From positions 1 through 6,418 of the forward strand of contig JALXFQ010000168.1 of the NCBI GenBank assembly GCA_027067235.1: DNA of 6,418 bases, read 5' to 3'. Within the stretch, counting starts at the first letter, position 1; each line of letters starts with the position of its first letter. Of this stretch, positions 1 to 5,864 are shown in pieces. This stretch comes from Gammaproteobacteria bacterium. GTDB lineage: Bacteria > Pseudomonadota > Gammaproteobacteria > QOAV01. Below the pieces are notes generated by a model that was not told the origin of the DNA, ran no database searches, and worked only from the letters and a program-made list of their open reading frames with translations. The position numbers and the translations under genes were made by a program.

Positions 1-228
1 CATCAGGCGCGGGTGCATGCGCATAGCCTGGACCAGCCGGTGGCCGGTGATGACAAATATGGCGACTGGCCCTTTAACCGCATGATGAAATCACGCTATG
101 GCTTGAAAAGGATTTTTTTGCACGCCACCAGCATTCAATTTGATCATCCGCTGACCCGGCAGCCGGTGCTGGTGAGCGCCGCACTGCCGGACGATCTGAC
201 AGGCGTTCTGAAACGGTTGAAAACATGA
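1..228 (+). CDS. rluC: 23S rRNA pseudouridine synthase RluC, C-terminal fragment (5' end outside window)
   Basis: This is the last 75 residues of an RluA-family pseudouridine synthase, which isomerises uridines in 23S rRNA (positions 955, 2504 and 2580 in E. coli). The fragment opens in the family's conserved late motif, here HQARVH where HQIRVH is usual, followed by the GDDKYGD element. It then has the C-terminal strand with 'LHATSIQFDHP' and a final 'LKRLKT' tail. Length and ending agree with RluC rather than the longer RluD, but the catalytic aspartate and S4 domain lie upstream of the window, so the paralogue call rests on the tail and context. The TGA stop (226-228) overlaps the ATG of the following HAD gene in an ATGA arrangement. 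The rluC-HAD-sppA order, as I recall it from Pseudomonas, supports rluC. Confidence 0.88.
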   Translation, partial: HQARVHAHSLDQPVAGDDKYGDWPFNRMMKSRYGLKRIFLHATSIQFDHPLTRQPVLVSAALPDDLTGVLKRLKT

Positions 229-878
229 AAAACAAAAAATACGAAATGGTCATTTTTGACTGGGATGGCACCCTGATGGACTCGGAGCGCAAGATCATTA
301 ATTGCTTTCAGAAAGCTGCACGCGACCTGGACATACCGCAGCCGGATGATGCCAGCGTGCGCGATATTATCGGCCTGGGCATGGCGGAAGCGGTTGCCAA
401 GGTGTTCGGCGATAGCTCCGATGCGGAGCGTCAGGCTTTGATCGAACAATACCGGCATCATTTTCTCGGCGCAGACCAGACCCGCATGCCGTTGTTTCCC
501 GGCGTGCGCGAATTACTGCATGAACTGGCCGACTGCGGTTATCTGCTGGCCATCGCTACAGGCAAAGCGCGCCGAGGCCTGAGTCTGGTGCTGGAAGAAA
601 CCGGTCTGGCGGAACTGTTTACCGCATCGCGTTGCGCGGACGAAGCTTTTTCCAAACCCCACCCGCAGATGCTGCTGGACATACTGGATGAAACCGGACT
701 GCAGCCAGAGGACGCGGTGATGGTGGGTGATACGGCGTATGACCTGCAAATGGCGCAAAACGCAGGCGTGGATTCCCTGGCCGTAAGTTATGGCGTACAC
801 GACAGGGAGCGCCTGATGCAGCACCAGCCATTGCGCTGCTTTGATGAATTCAGGCAGGTGGCTCAATGGTTGATGTGA
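225..878 (+). CDS. HAD-IA family hydrolase (phosphoglycolate phosphatase-like)
   Basis: A 217-residue cytoplasmic phosphatase of the haloacid dehalogenase superfamily, subfamily IA, with all four catalytic motifs. Motif I is DWDGTLMDS, with nucleophile Asp12 and acid/base Asp14. Motif II is ATGK with Thr112. Motif III is the SKPHP lysine, Lys144. Motif IV is GDTAYD, with metal-binding Asp169 and Asp173. The helical cap sits between motifs I and II (about residues 20-90), as in Gph-type enzymes. The family removes phosphate from small metabolites through an aspartyl-phosphate and Mg2+; the substrate cannot be read from the sequence. Phosphoglycolate or a sugar/nucleotide phosphate is possible, but gph is not assigned because this gene travels with rluC and sppA. 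The start at 225 gives the ATGA overlap with rluC and begins just ahead of the first beta strand. No strong Shine-Dalgarno is visible, so translation is probably coupled to rluC. Confidence 0.93.
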   Translation: MKNKKYEMVIFDWDGTLMDSERKIINCFQKAARDLDIPQPDDASVRDIIGLGMAEAVAKVFGDSSDAERQALIEQYRHHFLGADQTRMPLFPGVRELLHELADCGYLLAIATGKARRGLSLVLEETGLAELFTASRCADEAFSKPHPQMLLDILDETGLQPEDAVMVGDTAYDLQMAQNAGVDSLAVSYGVHDRERLMQHQPLRCFDEFRQVAQWLM

Positions 879-1228
879 AACTGTGCGCCAGTGCAGCGGT
901 CGTAAACGGTGGCGTGGCCTGGCGCTTTCGCATCAGGCAGGGTCGCAGAACGCGTACGGCGTTTGTTATCCGTCACTGTGGCGTGGCAAGCGCCTTCATC
1001 AATGAATGCGCGCACACGCCGGTGGAGCTGGACATGGACGATGGCCGGATGTTCGACGAAACCGGACAATTCCTGATCTGTGCAACCCATGGCGCCACCT
1101 ATGACCCGGCAGACGGCTCCTGTGTGGGTGGCCCCTGTAACGGCCGTGGCCTGATTTCTCTGGCAGTTTCAGAGAAAGACGGCTATATCTATCTGAACGA
1201 ACACAACATGAAACTGGTTGAAGAATAA
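866..1228 (+). CDS. Small stand-alone Rieske [2Fe-2S] protein
   Basis: A 120-residue protein made almost entirely of one Rieske domain. The cluster ligands are visible as Cys48-Ala-His50 (CxH) and Cys72-Ala-Thr-His75 (CxxH). The 21 residues between His50 and Cys72 are somewhat longer than the 15-17 of classical Rieske proteins. A GSCVGGPC segment (residues 84-91) follows the second ligand pair and resembles the proline-loop region of ferredoxin-like Rieske proteins. There is no signal peptide or membrane anchor, so it should be a cytosolic one-electron carrier or redox sensor rather than a bc1 subunit. No oxygenase, reductase or flavoprotein partner is in the window. Its start overlaps the HAD gene by 13 nt and its TAA shares one base with the sppA ATG, so it is an operon member. 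Family assignment is secure; function is unknown. Confidence 0.9.
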   Translation: MVDVKLCASAAVVNGGVAWRFRIRQGRRTRTAFVIRHCGVASAFINECAHTPVELDMDDGRMFDETGQFLICATHGATYDPADGSCVGGPCNGRGLISLAVSEKDGYIYLNEHNMKLVEE

Positions 1229-2199
1229 TGCCGCTATTCAAGAAAAAAGATCAGGAAATCTCTCCCGACGACCCCCATTGGGAGCGTCGGCTGCTGGAAA
1301 AACTTTCCACCGAGAACCTGAAAGAGCAAAGACGCACACGGCGCTGGAATACTTTCTTCAAGCTTCTGCTGGTGAGTTATTTTATCGCGATTCTGGCCTT
1401 GTCCTGGTTCAAGAGCGGTGTCGGCGCGGTGGCCGGCGAGCATACTGCCCTGGTCAACCTGAAAGGCGTCATTGGCGAGCAGGGCTACAATGGCAGTGAT
1501 CAGGTGCTCAAAGGCCTGAAAAAGGCTTTCGACAACAAACTGACCAGGGGTGTGATACTGCGCATCAACAGCCCTGGCGGCAGCCCGGTACAGTCCGGCT
1601 ATCTGTACGATGAAATCAAACGCATGAAAAAGACGCACCCGGACAAGCCATTCTATACCGTGCTGGGCGATCTGGCGGCCTCTGGCGGCTATTATGTTGC
1701 TGTATCCGGCGACAAGATCTATGCCGACAAGGCCAGTATCGTCGGATCCATTGGCGTACGCATGGGCAGTTTCGGATTTGTCGAGGCCATGAAAAAAGTC
1801 GGTGTCGAGCGCCGGGTCTATCATGCCGGTAAATACAAGACTCTGCTGGATCCGTTTTCACCGGTACAGCCTGACGAGAAGGCTTATGCGGAAAAAATGC
1901 TGGCGACGATACATCAGCAGTTTATTAACGTGGTCAAGGAAGGTCGCGGAGACCGTCTGTCCGATGATCCCGATCTGTTTACCGGGCTGTTCTGGAGTGG
2001 TGAGCAGGCGATCGACCTGGGTCTGATCGACGGTCTGGCCAATGCCAAAACCGTGGCGCGCGATATGGTGGGCGCGGAAAAGCTGGTTGACTATACAGTG
2101 CAGCCCAATCTGCTGGAAAAATTCGCCGGCAAGATTGGCGCAAGCCTGGGAGAATGGCTGAAACTGAACGCCTTGACAGACAATATCAGCCTGCGCTGA
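1228..2199 (+). CDS. sppA: SppA-type signal peptide peptidase (S49 family, short form)
   Basis: A 323-residue inner-membrane serine protease of family S49, which degrades cleaved signal peptides and possibly other membrane-associated peptides. A charged cytoplasmic N-terminus (1-42) precedes one transmembrane segment at about 43-60, placing the protease domain in the periplasm. The oxyanion-region motif INSPGGSP is at 113-120. The catalytic serine is Ser152 in DLAASGGYY. The general-base lysine is probably Lys204 in GKYKTLLDPF, 52 residues later, which matches the Ser147/Lys199 spacing I recall for Bacillus subtilis SppA. The length fits the single-domain (about 35 kDa) form, not the duplicated 67 kDa E. 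coli SppA. A SohB-like assignment is less likely. The start is fixed by the TAATG junction with the Rieske gene. The gene ends in terminator-like hairpins and faces a convergent DUF2062 gene. Confidence 0.93.
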   Translation: MPLFKKKDQEISPDDPHWERRLLEKLSTENLKEQRRTRRWNTFFKLLLVSYFIAILALSWFKSGVGAVAGEHTALVNLKGVIGEQGYNGSDQVLKGLKKAFDNKLTRGVILRINSPGGSPVQSGYLYDEIKRMKKTHPDKPFYTVLGDLAASGGYYVAVSGDKIYADKASIVGSIGVRMGSFGFVEAMKKVGVERRVYHAGKYKTLLDPFSPVQPDEKAYAEKMLATIHQQFINVVKEGRGDRLSDDPDLFTGLFWSGEQAIDLGLIDGLANAKTVARDMVGAEKLVDYTVQPNLLEKFAGKIGASLGEWLKLNALTDNISLR

Positions 2200-2205
2200 C
2201 TTTTT
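2186..2205 (+). terminator. Possible intrinsic terminator at the sppA stop codon
   Basis: A 5-bp stem, TCAGC (2186-2190) with GCTGA (2195-2199), closes a CTGC tetraloop and is followed after one base by five Ts (2201-2205). The 3' arm contains the sppA stop codon. Seen directly, but the stem is short, so it would be a weak terminator. It would act together with the hairpins just downstream. Confidence 0.35.
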
Positions 2206-2255
2206 CTGCCGCTGGCCGCCGGATGCTTGTGGTCGATAGCAGGCGAGCGGCGGCT

Positions 2256-2274
2256 GCCCGGGGGCGGGCTTATT
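2256..2274 (+). terminator. Possible weak terminator in the sppA/DUF2062 convergent gap
   Basis: A perfect 5-bp all-GC stem, GCCCG (2256-2260) with CGGGC (2265-2269), closes a GGGG loop and is followed by TTATT. It lies in the 70-base gap between the two convergent stops and abuts the DUF2062 stop codon. The T tract is interrupted and short. On the opposite strand no T tract follows it, so it could serve only the sppA transcript. Confidence 0.25.
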
Positions 2275-2833
2275 CGGAGTTGCCCAGTGATCTCTCCGGC
2301 TGCCGCTTGCGGCGCTTTTTTGAACGGGATCTGGTGGCGCGCAAACGTCGGCGTTCCGCCCATTTTTTCTTGACGTGATGACGCCAGAGGCCCATTACGG
2401 CCATCCAGCTCAAGGCGGCGCCCAGCAGGCCGATAATGAGGCATCCCAGCAGCAGGGGGCCGAAATGATCCAGCAACCATTCCAGGTTGATCTTGCCCGG
2501 CGGGGAGGGCGAATTGCCCAGTATGATGGCGCCCAGCTTGTAAGCGGGTAGATACAGCGGCACCCAGGTGACTGGATTGGAGATCCATACCATGGCTACC
2601 GACAGCGGCAGGTTGATGCGAAACAGCAGCGCGCCCATGGCAGCGATAAGCATCTGGAACGGTACCGGTAGAAAGGCGACGAAAAAACCCCAGGCGGCGG
2701 CGCCAGCCACCGAGTAACGGTTCAGATGCCACAGATTCGGATCGCGTAAACGGCTGCCGAATATCTGTAGCTGTGGATGCTTTTTCACATCTTTGGCCTG
2801 GGGCAGGTAACGTTTGATCAGTCGTCGTGGCAT
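2270..2833 (-). CDS. DUF2062 domain membrane protein with a highly basic C-terminal tail
   Basis: A 187-residue inner-membrane protein of the DUF2062 family, whose function is not established. The diagnostic core is WISNPVTWVPLYLPAYKLG (residues 83-101). Hydrophobic stretches lie at about 43-70, 76-106 and 124-150. Residues 151-182 form a strikingly basic tail with roughly eighteen Arg/Lys, ending in SLGNSE; by the positive-inside rule this tail is cytoplasmic. The ATG at 2831-2833 is the natural start; no strong Shine-Dalgarno precedes it. The gene is convergent with sppA and divergent from comEC, and appears monocistronic. I recall DUF2062 genes beside comEC in other gammaproteobacteria, so the pairing is probably old. 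Inference only: a role in envelope or DNA-related membrane processes is suggested by its neighbours, but nothing in the sequence proves one. Confidence 0.88.
   Translation of the reverse strand: MPRRLIKRYLPQAKDVKKHPQLQIFGSRLRDPNLWHLNRYSVAGAAAWGFFVAFLPVPFQMLIAAMGALLFRINLPLSVAMVWISNPVTWVPLYLPAYKLGAIILGNSPSPPGKINLEWLLDHFGPLLLGCLIIGLLGAALSWMAVMGLWRHHVKKKWAERRRLRATRSRSKKRRKRQPERSLGNSE
2301..2321 (+). terminator. Terminator-like hairpin for the sppA operon, inside the opposing DUF2062 gene
   Basis: TGCCG (2301-2305) pairs with CGGCG (2310-2314), including one U-G pair, around a CTTG tetraloop. After one C, six Ts follow (2316-2321). Read on the + strand this has the form of an intrinsic terminator about 100 nt past the sppA stop. 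The same bases encode, on the - strand, the Ser-Lys-Lys-Arg-Arg-Lys-Arg stretch of the DUF2062 tail; the Lys codon AAA supplies part of the T run. It is the better of the three candidates downstream of sppA because of its tetraloop and T6. Confidence 0.4.
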
Positions 2834-2845
2834 TTCGAGTATGAT
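2814..2845 (+). promoter_or_regulatory. Candidate comEC promoter (-10 TATGAT at 2840-2845)
   Basis: TATGAT at 2840-2845 matches five of six sigma70 -10 bases. The best -35 candidate, TTGATC at 2814-2819, is 20 bp upstream, which is longer than the preferred 17, so the promoter would be weak. Initiation near 2852 would leave a leader of about 34 nt before the ATG at 2886. It would also exclude the ATG at 2841 as a start, because that ATG lies within the -10 element. Confidence 0.25.
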
Positions 2846-2850
2846 AACCG

Positions 2851-2856
2851 CTTATA
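2851..2856 (-). promoter_or_regulatory. Candidate DUF2062 -10 element (TATAAG on the - strand)
   Basis: The complement of 2851-2856 reads TATAAG, a 5/6 match to a sigma70 -10, and the AT-rich stretch 2868-2881 covers the -35 area. No good -35 hexamer is present. Initiation near 2844 would give a leader of only about 10 nt before the DUF2062 ATG. The element faces, and nearly touches, the comEC -10, so the two polymerase footprints would exclude each other. Confidence 0.22.
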
Positions 2857-2885
2857 CAGGTTCGGCGAATAAATTAAATTTGTGG

Positions 2886-5240
2886 ATGTGTCCCGGTTTT
2901 CCCGCGGCCGCTCTGGGTTTTCTGCTTGGCGTTACCAGTCTGACCCTGTTGCCTACCGTTCCTTCCGGCGCTTTTCTTATACCTGCTGCCATTCTTGCTG
3001 TCTTGCTCTGGATCAAATTTCCGCTATTTCGTTGTGCGGCGACATTTTTACTGGGACTGGCTTGGGCCAGCTTTCGCGCCAATCTGCTGCTGTCGCAATC
3101 GTTGCCGCCGGCGCTGTCCGGTGAAACGGTAACTATAACTGCGCAGATTGTTGAAGTGCCAGAGCAATTTCCGCACAAAACCCAGATAACCGTGCGCGCC
3201 AGGAAAATAAGCCTGGACGGCCAGGATTACGCCATGCCCGGTCTGCTCCGGCTGGCTCTGTATCGAACAGAGCTGGTTCCGCATGTCGGCGAAATCTGGC
3301 AGTTTTCGGCCAGACTGAAAAATCCCCATGGCTTCAGCAATCCCGGCCTTTTCGATTACGAGAAAATGCTGTTTCAGAAACGTATCCGCGCCACCGGCTA
3401 CGTCAAAAACCCTGATACAGCGCTCAGGCTGGACGATGGCAGTGACTATTTTCCTGTTCAGCGTATGCGCCAGAGCATTGCCCAGAGTATACGGCAGGCG
3501 CTGGCTGATTCACCGGCCAGCGGCTTGATTGTGGCGCTCGCCACGGGTATTCGCAGCGATATTTCACCGCGGCAGTGGGATATCATGAGAGCGACAGGCA
3601 CCAATCATCTGATGGCAATTTCCGGCCTGCACATCGGTTTGTTCGCCGGCGCGGTCTACTGGCTGTTTATACAACTCTGGTCACGCATACCCCGGCTTGC
3701 CCTGTGGCTGCCGGCGCAGAAGGCGGCCATAGCGCCGGCATTGCTTGCAGCTCTGTTTTACGCGGCTCTGGCCGGGTTCTCCATCCCCGTGCAACGCGCT
3801 TGGGTCATGTTGGTCATCGTGTTGCTGGCGCTGGCAATGAATCGCAAGACCGATCCGCTGCACGTGCTGGCGCTGGCGCTCACCGGCGTTCTGCTGTTCG
3901 ATCCGCTGTCGGTCATGGCGACGGGGTTCTGGCTGTCTTTTTCGGCGGTGGCCATTATAGCCTGGGCGGTATCGAGGATTTCTCGTCGCGGCAAGGCCAG
4001 TCAGGCGGTGTTTGTACAAGTGGCAGTATCACTGGGTCTGATCCCGCTAGTGCTGCTGTTTTTCGGTCAGTTCTCGCTGTTGTCGCCACTGGCCAATCTG
4101 CTGGCCGTGCCAGTGATCGGATTACTGGTGACGCCGGCGGTCCTGCTCGGTGTGGTGCTGCAATTTGCCGGCCTGGTACCTGTGTCCGCCGTACTCTGGG
4201 ACGCGGCGGCGCGTGTTACTTCGTGGCTGTGGCAGAGCCTGACGCTGGTTCAGCAGCAGTTGCCCGCCGTTGTGGCGCCATTCAGCCCGCCCTGGTGGAC
4301 TATTCCCGTGGCGTTGGCGGGCGTGCTGCTGTTGCTCTCACCCAAAGGCCTGCCCGGCCGGGCTTTGGGGGCGTTGTGGCTGTTGCCGCTGTTTCTGCTC
4401 AGGCCCGCCATGCCGGACCCGGGAGAAATCCGCCTGACCATGCTCGATGTGGGGCAGGGGCTGGCGCTGGTGGTGCAGACTCACAACAACACCTTGGTGT
4501 ATGACGCTGGAAGGCATTACAGCGACCGCTTCGACGTTGGCGCTGATATTGTCGCGCCCTACTTGCGTCGCCTGGGCGTGGACCATGTGGATCAGTTGAT
4601 TGTCAGTCATGAGGACCAGGATCATCGCGGTGGCGTGGCAGGGCTGAGGCGGGAAACAGCGGTATCGGCCATTTATTCCAGCGTGCCCGAGCTGATCGGC
4701 GGGGCGCGGTCGTGTCATGCCGGTCAGGGCTGGGCCGACGGCGCAGTGGCGTATCGGGTGCTGTACCCGCCGGGTGACGAGGATCACACCAGACTGAAAG
4801 ACAACAATTCATCCTGCGTGGTGCTGGTTTCCGGGCCCTTTGGCGCCATTCTGATGCCGGGCGACATCGAAAAAGAGGCCGAAAATGCTCTGCTGGAGCG
4901 CTATGGCGACGATCTCCGTTCCAGTGTGCTGGTGGTGCCGCATCACGGCAGCAAAACCTCTTCCAGCGCCGCGTTCATTGATACGGTGAAACCCCGGCTG
5001 GCACTGTTTTCGACCGGGCTGCGCAACCGTTTTCACCATCCCCATAAGCGCGTGGTGGCGCGCTATGCAAGCCGCGACATAACAGCGCTGAACACGGCAT
5101 GGTCCGGCGCCATCACGATTGTGCTCGGCCGCAACGGCGTATCGGTGGATCAGCAGCGTCCCGATCACAGGCGTTTCTGGCAGACGCCAGAGGGGTCTTT
5201 TACCCCGCGAACAGAACTGCTACATTCCGGCGCACATTGA
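2886..5240 (+). CDS. comEC: ComEC/Rec2 family DNA internalisation channel
   Basis: A 784-residue inner-membrane protein that passes single-stranded DNA into the cytoplasm during transformation. In order: N-terminal membrane segments (about 5-63); a DUF4131/OB-like periplasmic domain (about 80-180); the polytopic Competence domain (about 211-486) with the signature NHLMAISGLHIGL (240-252); and a C-terminal metallo-beta-lactamase domain (about 516-751). The last carries LDVGQG (Asp521), SHEDQDHRGG (His575, Asp577, Asp579, His580), GDIE (Asp660) and VPHHGS (His686/His687). All three domains are present, so the gene looks intact. Start choice: ATG 2886 begins directly at the hydrophobic segment, as in homologues I recall. 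An in-frame ATG at 2841 (15 more residues) and a TTG at 2814 are possible, but they would run through AT-rich, promoter-like DNA and leave 7 bp or less to the divergent gene. No clear Shine-Dalgarno decides it. exbB follows after 15 nt. Confidence 0.94.
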   Translation: MCPGFPAAALGFLLGVTSLTLLPTVPSGAFLIPAAILAVLLWIKFPLFRCAATFLLGLAWASFRANLLLSQSLPPALSGETVTITAQIVEVPEQFPHKTQITVRARKISLDGQDYAMPGLLRLALYRTELVPHVGEIWQFSARLKNPHGFSNPGLFDYEKMLFQKRIRATGYVKNPDTALRLDDGSDYFPVQRMRQSIAQSIRQALADSPASGLIVALATGIRSDISPRQWDIMRATGTNHLMAISGLHIGLFAGAVYWLFIQLWSRIPRLALWLPAQKAAIAPALLAALFYAALAGFSIPVQRAWVMLVIVLLALAMNRKTDPLHVLALALTGVLLFDPLSVMATGFWLSFSAVAIIAWAVSRISRRGKASQAVFVQVAVSLGLIPLVLLFFGQFSLLSPLANLLAVPVIGLLVTPAVLLGVVLQFAGLVPVSAVLWDAAARVTSWLWQSLTLVQQQLPAVVAPFSPPWWTIPVALAGVLLLLSPKGLPGRALGALWLLPLFLLRPAMPDPGEIRLTMLDVGQGLALVVQTHNNTLVYDAGRHYSDRFDVGADIVAPYLRRLGVDHVDQLIVSHEDQDHRGGVAGLRRETAVSAIYSSVPELIGGARSCHAGQGWADGAVAYRVLYPPGDEDHTRLKDNNSSCVVLVSGPFGAILMPGDIEKEAENALLERYGDDLRSSVLVVPHHGSKTSSSAAFIDTVKPRLALFSTGLRNRFHHPHKRVVARYASRDITALNTAWSGAITIVLGRNGVSVDQQRPDHRRFWQTPEGSFTPRTELLHSGAH

Positions 5241-5255
5241 ATTGCAGGTCTGAGC

Positions 5256-5864
5256 ATGCTCGATATATTGAAAACCGGCGGATTTCTCATCTGGCCCATT
5301 TTACTGGCGTCACTGCTGGCCGTGGCCATCGTGCTGGATCGCTTCTGGGCGCTGCGCTCGGAAGCGGTTGCGCCTGCCGATCTGGTGGATGAACTGAAAA
5401 AACTGCACCAGGAAGGACGTCTCAACCAGCAGGTCGTCGAAAAGGTGCGCCAGCATTCGCCGCTGGGTCAGATACTGGCGGCCGGGCTGCAGAACATGAA
5501 CCATTCCCGCGAAGTGATGAAAGAGGCCATCGAGGAAACCGGGCGGGTGGTGGTGCTGCGGCTGGAGCGTTATCTGAATACCCTCGGCACTATCGCGGCC
5601 ATTACGCCGCTGCTGGGCCTGCTTGGTACGGTTTTCGGCATGATAGAAGTGTTCTCGGCCATTACCTCGGCCGGCGTCGGTGATCCCAATGCGCTGGCCG
5701 GCGGTATCTCCAAAGCCCTGATTACCACTGCGGCGGGTCTGTCCGTGGGTATCCCGGCATTGATGTTTCACCGCTATTTCACCGGCAGGGTGACTGAACT
5801 GGTGATACACATGGAGCAGGAAGCCATGCGTCTGGTGGAAATCATCCACGGTGAGCGCAGCTGA
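5256..5864 (+). CDS. exbB: ExbB/TolQ/MotA-family proton channel subunit
   Basis: A 202-residue inner-membrane protein forming, with ExbD, a proton-motive-force-driven motor. Three transmembrane segments are visible: about 9-28, 111-133 and 152-172, with a cytoplasmic loop (30-108) between the first two. The second contains the family motif ITPLLGLLGTVFGMI (116-130, with the channel-lining Thr117-Pro118). The third contains ISKALITTAAGLSVGIPAL, with the Thr157/Thr158 pair. CAGG at 5245-5248 is a reasonable ribosome binding site for the ATG at 5256. The gene lies 15 nt after comEC, and its TGA shares one base with the exbD ATG. No tonB or tolA is adjacent; coupling to msbA through exbD suggests a role in envelope or lipid A transport rather than siderophore uptake, but this is inferred. 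TolQ is the main alternative name; the size and the ExbD partner without TolR/TolA neighbours favour an ExbB-type label. Confidence 0.92.
   Translation: MLDILKTGGFLIWPILLASLLAVAIVLDRFWALRSEAVAPADLVDELKKLHQEGRLNQQVVEKVRQHSPLGQILAAGLQNMNHSREVMKEAIEETGRVVVLRLERYLNTLGTIAAITPLLGLLGTVFGMIEVFSAITSAGVGDPNALAGGISKALITTAAGLSVGIPALMFHRYFTGRVTELVIHMEQEAMRLVEIIHGERS

Noticed and set aside
113..119. T7 run inside rluC
   Set aside because: No GC-rich hairpin precedes it; it is simply a Phe/Leu-coding run.
1265..1289. CCGACG...CGTCGG inverted repeat in the sppA 5' coding region
   Set aside because: The 6-bp stem spans a 13-14 nt loop inside coding sequence with no adjacent T tract or known site; chance is likely in GC-rich DNA.
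1234..1824. 196-codon - strand open frame opposite sppA
   Set aside because: It is antisense to a confidently identified protease gene, with no motif or start signal.
2173..2178. Exact TTGACA -35 hexamer near the end of sppA
   Set aside because: No -10-like hexamer occurs at 16-18 bp downstream, and the next + strand gene is more than 600 bp away behind terminator-like hairpins.
2208..2251. Near-perfect 10-bp inverted repeat GCCGCTGGCC / GGCGAGCGGC
   Set aside because: The 24-nt loop is long, one pair is mismatched, and neither strand has a T tract on its 3' side, so it is not supported as a terminator.
2091..2732. 213-codon - strand open frame overlapping the DUF2062 gene and sppA end
   Set aside because: The DUF2062 frame on the same strand has a clear family signature and membrane segments; this alternative has none and runs across the gap into sppA.
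3575..4504. Long + strand open frame (309 codons) inside comEC in another frame
   Set aside because: It overlaps the Competence domain of comEC completely, gives an Ala/Gly/Arg-rich protein with no recognisable motif, and is the expected shadow of GC-rich codons.
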